DNA of 64,000 nucleotides from Caprimulgus europaeus (Eukaryota > Chordata > Aves > Caprimulgiformes > Caprimulgidae). Positions 38,101 to 47,671 of the stretch are shown one piece after another. Within the stretch, counting starts at the first letter, position 1; every line of letters begins with the position of its first letter. The DNA is taken from NCBI GenBank assembly GCA_907165065.1, contig OU015524.1, forward strand, positions 39,251,295 through 39,315,294. Direction: 5' to 3'. The notes under the pieces are model-generated. The model was not told where the DNA came from, made no database searches, and saw only the letters and a program-made list of their open reading frames with translations. Position numbers and translations under genes: made by a program.

Positions 38101-39839
38101 ATATTCCTGATTAACATAATACATTAAGGGTTCTGCAAGGAGATGATGTTCTTCTGGTACTAACTCTATGCCAAGGTTTCATTTACAGACATCATGAAAC
38201 CTTCTTTGAGATTTAACTTCCAGTTAAGGTTAACTATTACTCTTGAATGAATTCTTTCTTCTTGTAGTATTTGTACTTTAATTTAATATTCTTACAATCA
38301 ACAATTGCATAAATGTTATACTATTGTATCTCAAGAATCTTCTGCCTTGTAGCTGCATTGCATTGTACTTTGTTATGTATGACATGTCAAATTTACAATA
38401 ATGCTGAAAATTGAAGAAAAAAAAAAAAAAGAAAGAAAAACCATCTCTTTGGGAGGCAGAGGCAGGCTTTAAACTCTCCTGGTGCCCCTGGACTCAGGGC
38501 AGATGTCAAAGCATCCCCTTCCTTTTCTCAATTCTGTATCTTGAGTCAGTTGCACTGATCATTTGCTGCAATCAAAAATCTCCATGGGCCGCTAAAAATA
38601 TAATCTATATTAAGCACCATAATTTCTCTTTCAATTTTTTCTTGTTTGTCAGTGGGAGCTGGGACAATCTGGTACTGAGAGTACAGAACCAGTGCAGACA
38701 GATTGCAGTATTATGTTAAAAGATCCTTCTCCTCTGGTGGTTCTTTGCACTTCCTCATCTGAAGCAGCTGCATCATTTTCACAAGGCTTAGCACAAGATT
38801 TCTCACACCAAATTCTGATCTACAGGAGACCAAACAAAGCTCCTGAGGAGAGACTACTACTGCAACCATGCAAATTTTTTGGGGGGGACAGGAAGAAATG
38901 AGAGATCAATACTCAGTATCATGACCTATACACGAAAAAGAGAAAAATCTTTCCCCCACTTTGCAACCCCAGCATCTTCCATTCCTTAAGGCAGCATATC
39001 CATTTGCAGAAAGAATGTAAAGTCTTTTTCCCACTTCTTTGTCCCATATATTAATCCTACCCTGCCAAGGCACCAGCACATCATCCTTTCTATTACATGC
39101 ATCAGGTAAGGAGACAAAAATTAATGAGGGAAGAAACTGTGGAAAAACGTGATTGAAGCTCCTTATCTCTGAATATCACTGGGAAAAACAGAGGACTGCT
39201 AGGTCTTGCAAGGTTTTTTCTCTGAATTCTGACTTACAAACTTAAGTAATCAAGTAAGAAAGATTACTTATCCATAACTAAGAAATCTCAAGACCAGAAG
39301 AGACCTCAGGAAGGACAGAAAGTTGAGAGGTATAAGATAGCAATAACAGGACGCAGTGCAAACACATAGCAGGTCTTCCCTCTCTGTATTTTTGGAATTT
39401 GATGTATAATTTTAACACCTGCTCAAGAACTAATTTTTATTACTTAATCATCAGTGTGTGCCCATGACATGTCAGAAAAGTGAAAGGGTTAGGGTTTGGA
39501 TACCCTAATTCGACTGAGGTTTAGGACATTCTTTTTCATCAGCCAAAACCAATTTTTCCTCCTTTTTCTATAACCACCCCTCCACCTTGGCACAGTGTCA
39601 CAGTGACCTTCTGGGGTAAAAGAGAGCCAAAACCTCCTCAGTTTAACCCATCAGCTATTGTTATCTCATCAGCCTAAAGGCTTGCTTCAGGTCAACCTGC
39701 GAGACTGCGGGTCTGAATCACTACCATGACACTTCCAACGCCTGGGAAAAGAGCTTAGGTTTCCCACCCAGCAAGGCAGAAGGGCCAAACTTGGACAAGT
39801 TAAAGATTGAAAAAAAATACAAAAGATCTAAACAGTTAC
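35147..39839 (-). other. EFCAB2: EFCAB2 intron
   Basis: No gene recognised. It contains a possible MIR-like relic (37575-37710) and an A-rich run at about 38415-38440. A GC-richer patch at about 35500-35720 has no family I can name. Confidence 0.75.
37575..37710 (-). mobile_element. possible MIR-like SINE relic
   Basis: The reverse complement resembles a MIR core. On the plus strand, GACTTGACTCACAAAG, then GGTGATATGTAGCAGAGCAG, then CTGAACCTGGGATTTCAAAC follow the MIR order read backwards (protein-free tRNA-related block last). It is highly diverged and the call is tentative. Confidence 0.4.
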
Positions 39840-39912
39840 CTTTGAGAGCAGTTCCTGTACTTCTGCCTCAGTTGGGAAGCAACCCAGTGACCTGACAATT
39901 GAACCAATCTCT
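39840..39912 (-). CDS. EFCAB2: EFCAB2 (DRC8) exon following first EF-hand loop
   Basis: A 73-nt exon: one base plus 24 codons. It encodes EIGSIVRSLGCFPTEAEVQE and then LLSK, matching mammalian EVGTIIRSLGCCPTEGELHD. The first codon completed is Arg, so the EF-hand loop of the previous exon ends with Arg-Glu across the splice. The acceptor is CTTTTAG|A (a second AG directly follows, but only this one keeps the phase) and the donor is AAAG|GTAACT. Confidence 0.93.
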
Positions 39913-42900
39913 CTAAAAGAAAAAAAGAACATCTTTGTCAGTAAATCTGCAATATAAGACTGTCTGTGGAGAATCCAGATACCAATTCAGAGCTTGCATA
40001 CAGCTGTGTGCACGTACATACACATCAAGCACATGTGTGTGGATTTTTAAGATGATATCTTAGTAAACAATGCCTATTTTTTACAGACATTAAATATTCT
40101 GGAGCCTTTTGCAAGAGTATAATTGTTCTTGTGACTTTCCCCAAAAATTCTTAACTATTGTGTTGTAGTGTACTGAGTGCAGGTCACTTTTCAGCTGCTG
40201 TCCTCTAATTGTTAAGCTTAATTTCAGCAAAGTCTACATTTATATAGTTAATAAAACACTTTGAAACCTATATGTTTACATTAAATGCTACTAAGAAACA
40301 AATTCTAACTACCTGCAGTAAAGAACAATTACAAAAGGTCAGGAAGGAGGCAACCCTGCTGTGCTCTGAGAGAGTCGAACAGACCAACACGCCAGCTTAT
40401 CACCACCCTGTTTACACTGCAAAATATATTCATAGCTTGCACTTACTGCTGAACCTGGTGCAGTTGTTCTGAGGCTATAAATAAAATTCTGACCAAAGTG
40501 GTAACACCTCAAAAAAGTTAAAGATGAGCAAGATCACAGACGAGATGCTAAAGTGGAGTCTCCTTCTCTGGAGACATTCAAGACCCGCCTGGACGCCTTC
40601 CTGTGTGAACTCATCTAGGTGTTCCTGCTCTGGCAGGGGGATTGGACTAGATGATCTTTCGAGGTCCCTCCCAATCCCTAATATTCTGTGATTCTGTGAA
40701 AAGCTGCAAAAAAGAGTACTAATGAGATTTATGGTATGATTGAAAACAAAATAACAGAAGCATCAACATCGCTTGTGATTTTTAGTCAAATTCTACAACA
40801 CAGAAATTCAAGCACATTTGAATAAGCATCCACGGTGCTGTTGGTTCCCATGATTCAGACCTCTGTGGTTTCCTTACCTTCACTAGTACATTTGGTGGAA
40901 AAAATAGATCACCTAACACAAATGGTAGATACAAGAAGCAATGACCTTTGTAAAATCATCTCACAACAGTAAGGCCTCAAATGTGGCACACAAAGTATGC
41001 CACAAAATTATATGGGTCAGTCTTCGGCCCCCTCAAACAGATCCCAAGGAGCTCCCATTCTGTTTGAAAACATGTGAGAAGCACTACAACAGACAAAAGA
41101 TAGGAAAAGGCTGGCTGCACAAAAATAGTTACAAAACAAAACCCAGTCCTGCACAGAGCTGTTATGAAATGAAGCCACCGGCTCAAATGCCTCAGTGAAA
41201 CCTCGCCCCTTGTGGATGTGAATGGAAGTCTGGCCATTTGCCTCAATGAGGTCAAACTTAGTCCTAGTTTTATAATCTTTGTCCATACATCCTATTTCTA
41301 GTATGGATAGACTGTGTTTGATGTTCTTATTCCTGCACTCCCTCATCTTATCCAGCTAAAAGACACTTGTAAATATTTTCTGCCTCCCCCAGTAACATAC
41401 TCAACCCAAATCGTGCCTCCGTGCTGTCCCACACTATTCCTACTCTCACAGACTGACAGAGATGGGAAGGCTGCCATCAACCTCCTGCTTCACCTCCCAC
41501 ATCAGCAAAACTGTGATGTGGCTAAGGTAAGGCAGGGTCTGAAAGAATTTGCAAAACCTGGCATTGCTGGCTGCTGTTTCTGGCAGTCTGTGTGTGTGCC
41601 AGGGATATTGTCTGAAGTGTCTGTGGTCAAAAAATCCATGTCACATTTGGTAGTAACATAGAGTTTAAAGGGCCAAGACAGGAAATTGTATTTTCCTCCC
41701 AGTCACTTCCTCTCACTTAGTTCAGCAGCTGCAGCTTCTGCTGTTAAGTTTCTAGCAGACAAAAATGATGGTTAAAATGAATTTACGTCCATACAGGTTT
41801 TCTAACACAGACACAATAAGATTTTGGGTCATGGTTTTCACCCTAGATATAACACTTTAAAGGACAAGATTTGCAAAATCCTAAAAGCCCTCGACTCGGA
41901 GTGTGTTGTAAGCAGCATGAAACAATACTCTCTCCACGCTTAGTTTCTGAGTAACTTGCGTTTGCATTAGGAGTCATACAATACTGGTGTTGGCCTGTCA
42001 GGCCAGGGTAATTTTCCATGTTCTCCACAGATATTCAGTATTTCAGGCAATAATATTCGTATGTCTACAATTGTGGTCAAGAATAGTGCTGTACTGCCAC
42101 CTTCTGATACAAGATAATCAGCCATTAATAACCCCATTATTGTGAAACAGCCCTGCAACATGAACCTAGGAATAATTAGACAATAAATTATTGCTCATTG
42201 TCCGTAACTGTACTATGATAAAAAAATAATGTGAAATTGTGCATATACTATGTTAAATAGTCTTTTAAATGCCCCCTCTCACATGTTATGACTTACTGTC
42301 TAAATTAACAAATTTTTAAACAAGTCTATCTGTATCATTTCATTGTTGTAACATTTTATCAAGCTCTATATCCATTATACAGTAGAGCGAGGAGCATAGC
42401 AACTTCTATAGCTATTTACCCAGGACTGCAGATGTAAATGACAAATAAACAACCCACATGCCATGGTGCAGTGAGGGCTAGGGGCTCCCCTGTCCTGGGG
42501 TGGTGGCAGTAGAAGGGGCTCCCCATGGAGTGTGGCAGGTCAGAACCCCACAGCCAGGGCGCATCCCACTGCCCAGCCAGGAGCAGAGCAGCCAGGGGCA
42601 CTGGGCAGCCCCAGCCATTCGGCACCTCCTTGGAGATGGGCTGAGAGATTTAGGGGAGCACCCTTCCCAAAGAGCCCTGTCAGTGAGGGAACAGCAATAG
42701 TGCTGAGTGTGGAGACATACCCTGAAATTCTCCCTGTCTAGTATCACTGAAAAATTATTTCACTTCTATGAAGTACCCATAATTACTTAAATTTAGAGGC
42801 ACTAGTAAGCATGCATTGCTAAAACCACCACATAAATATTTTGTACCTCTCTAGCCTCTGTTTTTTAATGCAGAAAAGATGTTTGGAATATTTACAGATG

Positions 42901-43202
42901 TTTTCCAATTTGTCTATGTGAGGAATGTCCAATGACAACAATTTCGGCAGTTCTCACACTCCTTTGTAGTGTTTATACTCAGTAATTGATTTATTATTAA
43001 AAGCTCTGGTGATATACCTGTGAAAATCGTAACTAGAAATATGAAAAATTACTTCAGTAAACCTTAATGATAACAGCTTGTAACAAAATCAGAAGCTGTT
43101 CAGTGAGACATAAGCATGTGCTTTCTGTATATTATAACAAAAGCCATATTGCTAAATGTATGGATGTTTATGTTAAAATTAAGTTAAAATAACACTGTCA
43201 AA
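39913..43202 (-). other. EFCAB2: EFCAB2 intron left of the LTR array
   Basis: Contains one CR1 fragment (40553-40698). The GC-rich patch 42440-42720 has open frames on both strands, but none resembles a known family. Otherwise it is AT-rich single-copy-looking sequence. Confidence 0.75.
40553..40698 (+). mobile_element. CR1 LINE 3' tail
   Basis: A forward, severely 5'-truncated CR1 of the same subfamily as the copy at 11098: shared GTGGAGTCTCC, GACATTCAAGACCCGCCTGG, CTCATCTAGGTGTTCCTGCT and GGACTAGATGATCTTTCGAG blocks, ending with two ATTCTGTG octamers. It is low in divergence and probably young. Antisense to EFCAB2. Confidence 0.93.
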
Positions 43203-43207
43203 GAGCT
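43203..43207. repeat. target site duplication GAGCT, left copy
   Basis: GAGCT directly precedes the first LTR and recurs directly after the last LTR at 48822-48826. If the LTR is taken to end in canonical TG...CA, the duplication is 5 bp. If one A is assigned to the flank, it reads as AGAGCT (6 bp), the length usual for class II ERVs. Confidence 0.85.
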
Positions 43208-43398
43208 TGTGGTGGGTTGACCCTGGCTAGAGACCGGATGCCCACCAAAGCCCACTCTATCACTCCCCCTCCTCAAATGGGCAGGGGGAGAAAATTATAA
43301 CGAAAAGCTCGTGGGTGGAGATAAGGACAGAGAGAGATCACTCACCAGTTACTGGCACGGGCAAAACAGACTCGACTTGGGGGAAAAAACAAATTTAC

Positions 43399-43404
43399 TT
43401 TATT
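43399..43404 (-). terminator. LTR polyadenylation signal AATAAA (also +1488, +2976, +4464)
   Basis: AATAAA on the minus strand in the R/U5 part of each LTR: 43399-43404, 44887-44892, 46375-46380 and 47863-47868. It is followed downstream on the element strand by a GT-rich stretch (GTTTGTTTTTT-like and GTCTGTTTT). All four are in the sense of EFCAB2 transcription. Confidence 0.8.
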
Positions 43405-43589
43405 ACAAATCAAAATTAGAGGAGAATGAGAAGTAAAACCAAATCTTAAAACACCTCCCCCATCCCTCCCTTCTTCCCGGGCTTAATCTCTTTCCCGATT
43501 TTCCACCTCCTCCCCCCAGCAGCACAGGGGAACAGGGAATGGGGTTAGGGTCAGTTCATCACACGGTGTTTCTGCCGCTGCTTCCTCCT

Positions 43590-43925
43590 CAGGGGGAGGT
43601 CTCCTTCCCCCGCACCAGCGTGGGGTCCCTCTCACGGGAGACAGTCCTCCACCAACTGCTCCAACGTGAGTCCTTCCCATGACCAACAGTTCCTCACGAA
43701 CTGCTTTGGCATGGGTCCATTCCATGGGGTGCAGTCCTTCAGGAAGGGACTGCTCCAGCGCGGGTCCCCCACGGGGTCACAAGTCCTGCCAGCAAACCTG
43801 CTCCGGCGTGGGCTCCTCTCTCCACGGGCTACAGGTCCTGACAGGAACCTGCTCCAGCGCGGGCTTCCTGCGGGGTCACAGCCTCCTTCGGCATCCACCT
43901 GCTCCGGCGTGGGGTCCTCCACGGG
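43590..43925 (-). repeat. minisatellite inside the LTR (45-51 bp units)
   Basis: On the element strand about six to seven degenerate units follow the pattern CCC-A/G-CGC-C/T-GGAGCAG, then a variable part, then GGACTG/CTGT...CCCGTGGA. The unit length is a multiple of three in most cases, so the frame 43632-43922 shows a repeated Pro-Arg-Trp-Ser type protein motif. The same block is present in all four LTRs, shifted by 1488. Unit number is likely to vary between copies elsewhere in the genome. Confidence 0.8.
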
Positions 43926-44356
43926 CTACAGGTGGTCATCTGCACCACCATGGACCTCCAGGGGCTGCAGGGGGACAGCCCGCTTCACCCTGGTCTTTCA
44001 CCAACAGGCTGCAGGGGAATCGCTGCTCCGGCGCCTGGAGCCCATCCTCCCCCCTCCTTCTTCACTGACCTTGGTGTCTGCGGAGTTGTTTCTCTTACAT
44101 CTTCTCACTCCTCTCTCCAGCTGCAAAGTGTGCAGCTTTTTTTTTCTCCCTTCCTTTTTTTTTCTTAATTATGTTATCACAGAGGCGTTACTGATTGGCT
44201 CGGCCTTGGCCAGCGGCGGGTCCCTTCTTGTAGCCGGCTGGCATTGGCTGTGTCGGGTCGGACATGGGGGAAGCTTCTGGCAGCTTCTCTCACAGAAGCC
44301 ACCCCATGTCCCCTCCCCCACTGCTACCAAAAACCTTGCCATGCAAACCCAATACA

Positions 44357-44695
44357 TTCCACCCCTCGCCTCTGTGAATCACATATTTAAGAATCATCAC
44401 TAAAATCCACATTCATCACACAATCTTCACAAACTTCTACTCACATCAACAAAAAAAAGAATTCCCCACACCAAAATCAAAATAACTTCATCACAACACC
44501 AGACAAAGTGGACAATTTACACACATAATCCACCCCTTGTCTCTTCACCACAATTAAATCGATAAAATCCCCCATAATTGTCCTACTCATCACTCTTTAG
44601 CCATGTTCGGTCTGTTTTGCCCGTTAGCTCTCCTCTCTCCGTTAATAACCTTATCTCCAATCTCTCATGCCCCACGTTGGGCGCCAAAAAAAGAC
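44357..44695 (-). mobile_element. internal segment 1: PBS, leader, polypurine tract, no genes
   Basis: This is the whole interior of the element, 339 bp. On the element strand it opens with GTCTTTTT, then the primer binding site TGGCGCCCAACGTGGGGC (44669-44686), the tRNA-Lys class. It closes with the purine tract GAGGCGAGGGGTGGAA (44357-44372) directly before the next LTR. Between them is AT-rich leader-like sequence. A 32-codon open frame beginning Met-Gly (44477-44575) could be the remnant of a gag start; no other coding trace is visible. The segment has what reverse transcription needs in cis and nothing in trans. Confidence 0.88.
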
Positions 44696-45844
44696 TGTGG
44701 TGGGTTGACCCTGGCTAGAGACCGGATGCCCACCAAAGCCCACTCTATCACTCCCCCTCCTCAAATGGGCAGGGGGAGAAAATTATAACGAAAAGCTCGT
44801 GGGTGGAGATAAGGACAGAGAGAGATCACTCACCAGTTACTGGCACGGGCAAAACAGACTCGACTTGGGGGAAAAAACAAATTTACTTTATTACAAATCA
44901 AAATTAGAGGAGAATGAGAAGTAAAACCAAATCTTAAAACACCTCCCCCATCCCTCCCTTCTTCCCGGGCTTAATCTCTTTCCCGATTTTCCACCTCCTC
45001 CCCCCAGCAGCACAGGGGAACAGGGAATGGGGTTAGGGTCAGTTCATCACACGGTGTTTCTGCCGCTGCTTCCTCCTCAGGGGGAGGTCTCCTTCCCCCG
45101 CACCAGCGTGGGGTCCCTCTCACGGGAGACAGTCCTCCACCAACTGCTCCAACGTGAGTCCTTCCCATGACCAACAGTTCCTCACGAACTGCTTTGGCAT
45201 GGGTCCATTCCATGGGGTGCAGTCCTTCAGGAAGGGACTGCTCCAGCGCGGGTCCCCCACGGGGTCACAGGTCCTGCCAGCAAACCTGCTCCGGCGTGGG
45301 CTCCTCTCTCCACGGGCTACAGGTCCTGACAGGAACCTGCTCCAGCGCGGGCTTCCTGCGGGGTCACAGCCTCCTTCGGCATCCACCTGCTCCGGCGTGG
45401 GGTCCTCCACGGGCTACAGGTGGTCATCTGCACCACCATGGACCTCCAGGGGCTGCAGGGGGACAGCCCGCTTCACCCTGGTCTTTCACCAACAGGCTGC
45501 AGGGGAATCGCTGCTCCGGCGCCTGGAGCCCATCCTCCCCCCTCCTTCTTCACTGACCTTGGTGTCTGCGGAGTTGTTTCTCTTACATCTTCTCACTCCT
45601 CTCTCCAGCTGCAAAGTGTGCAGCTTTTTTTTTCTCCCTTCCTTTTTTTTTCTTAATTATGTTATCACAGAGGCGTTACTGATTGGCTCGGCCTTGGCCA
45701 GCGGCGGGTCCCTTCTTGTAGCCGGCTGGCATTGGCTGTGTCGGGTCGGACATGGGGGAAGCTTCTGGCAGCTTCTCTCACAGAAGCCACCCCATGTCCC
45801 CTCCCCCACTGCTACCAAAAACCTTGCCATGCAAACCCAATACA
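44696..45844 (-). mobile_element. LTR copy 2
   Basis: 1149 bp, identical to copy 1 as far as I compared, except G instead of A at 45270. It is bounded by internal segments on both sides, so it serves as the 3' LTR of one unit and the 5' LTR of the next. Confidence 0.93.
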
Positions 45845-46183
45845 TTCCACCCCTCGCCTCTGTGAATCACATATTTAAGAATCATCACTAAAATCCACAT
45901 TCATCACACAATCTTCACAAACTTCTACTCACATCAACAAAAAAAAGAATTCCCCACACCAAAATCAAAATAACTTCATCACAACACCAGACAAAGTGGA
46001 CAATTTACACACATAATCCACCCCTTGTCTCTTCACCACAATTAAATCGATAAAATCCCCCATAATTGTCCTACTCATCACTCTTTAGCCATGTTCGGTC
46101 TGTTTTGCCCGTTAGCTCTCCTCTCTCCGTTAATAACCTTATCTCCAATCTCTCATGCCCCACGTTGGGCGCCAAAAAAAGAC
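45845..46183 (-). mobile_element. internal segment 2
   Basis: 339 bp, same sequence as segment 1. Primer binding site at 46157-46174 and polypurine tract at 45845-45860. The 32-codon open frame is repeated at 45965-46063. Confidence 0.88.
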
Positions 46184-47332
46184 TGTGGTGGGTTGACCCT
46201 GGCTAGAGACCGGATGCCCACCAAAGCCCACTCTATCACTCCCCCTCCTCAAATGGGCAGGGGGAGAAAATTATAACGAAAAGCTCGTGGGTGGAGATAA
46301 GGACAGAGAGAGATCACTCACCAGTTACTGGCACGGGCAAAACAGACTCGACTTGGGGGAAAAAACAAATTTACTTTATTACAAATCAAAATTAGAGGAG
46401 AATGAGAAGTAAAACCAAATCTTAAAACACCTCCCCCATCCCTCCCTTCTTCCCGGGCTTAATCTCTTTCCCGATTTTCCACCTCCTCCCCCCAGCAGCA
46501 CAGGGGAACAGGGAATGGGGTTAGGGTCAGTTCATCACACGGTGTTTCTGCCGCTGCTTCCTCCTCAGGGGGAGGTCTCCTTCCCCCGCACCAGCGTGGG
46601 GTCCCTCTCACGGGAGACAGTCCTCCACCAACTGCTCCAACGTGAGTCCTTCCCATGACCAACAGTTCCTCACGAACTGCTTTGGCATGGGTCCATTCCA
46701 TGGGGTGCAGTCCTTCAGGAAGGGACTGCTCCAGCGCGGGTCCCCCACGGGGTCACAAGTCCTGCCAGCAAACCTGCTCCGGCGTGGGCTCCTCTCTCCA
46801 CGGGCTACAGGTCCTGACAGGAACCTGCTCCAGCGCGGGCTTCCTGCGGGGTCACAGCCTCCTTCGGCATCCACCTGCTCCGGCGTGGGGTCCTCCACGG
46901 GCTACAGGTGGTCATCTGCACCACCATGGACCTCCAGGGGCTGCAGGGGGACAGCCCGCTTCACCCTGGTCTTTCACCAACAGGCTGCAGGGGAATCGCT
47001 GCTCCGGCGCCTGGAGCCCATCCTCCCCCCTCCTTCTTCACTGACCTTGGTGTCTGCGGAGTTGTTTCTCTTACATCTTCTCACTCCTCTCTCCAGCTGC
47101 AAAGTGTGCAGCTTTTTTTTTCTCCCTTCCTTTTTTTTTCTTAATTATGTTATCACAGAGGCGTTACTGATTGGCTCGGCCTTGGCCAGCGGCGGGTCCC
47201 TTCTTGTAGCCGGCTGGCATTGGCTGTGTCGGGTCGGACATGGGGGAAGCTTCTGGCAGCTTCTCTCACAGAAGCCACCCCATGTCCCCTCCCCCACTGC
47301 TACCAAAAACCTTGCCATGCAAACCCAATACA
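46184..47332 (-). mobile_element. LTR copy 3
   Basis: 1149 bp, indistinguishable from copy 1 in what I compared. It has A at the site where copy 2 has G. Confidence 0.93.
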
Positions 47333-47671
47333 TTCCACCCCTCGCCTCTGTGAATCACATATTTAAGAATCATCACTAAAATCCACATTCATCACACAAT
47401 CTTCACAAACTTCTACTCACATCAACAAAAAAAAGAATTCCCCACACCAAAATCAAAATAACTTCATCACAACACCAGACAAAGTGGACAATTTACACAC
47501 ATAATCCACCCCTTGTCTCTTCACCACAATTAAATCGATAAAATCCCCCATAATTGTCCTACTCATCACTCTTTAGCCATGTTCGGTCTGTTTTGCCCGT
47601 TAGCTCTCCTCTCTCCGTTAATAACCTTATCTCCAATCTCTCATGCCCCACGTTGGGCGCCAAAAAAAGAC
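47333..47671 (-). mobile_element. internal segment 3
   Basis: 339 bp, same sequence as the other two. Primer binding site at 47645-47662 and polypurine tract at 47333-47348. The 32-codon open frame is repeated at 47453-47551. Confidence 0.88.

Larger units (their letters stand above)
43208..44356 (-). mobile_element. LTR copy 1 (3'-most on element strand)
   Basis: A 1149-bp LTR. On the element strand a long GC-rich U3 with an internal 45-51-bp minisatellite (about 43590-43925) is followed by AATAAA at 43399-43404 and a short U5 ending in CCACCACA. A TATA-like AT-rich stretch (ATAACATAATTAAG) lies at about 44159-44175. The end at 43208 meets unique flanking DNA, which fixes the true LTR terminus. 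Open frames of up to 245 residues on the opposite strand are antisense to the element and repeat in every copy. Confidence 0.93.

Noticed and set aside
39487..39500. Telomere-like GGGTTAGGGTTT
   Set aside because: Only about two imperfect units, so too short to be an interstitial telomeric repeat.
42440..42720. GC-rich patch with open frames on both strands, considered as an exon
   Set aside because: No family resemblance, no consistent splice pattern and no phase match with EFCAB2 exons on either side, which already join directly.
43666..44403. A 245-codon open frame repeated at a 1488-bp period
   Set aside because: It is antisense to the LTR, spans the LTR border into the polypurine tract, and is broken in the last copy by one extra T. 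Its repetition follows from the array and is no evidence for a protein.
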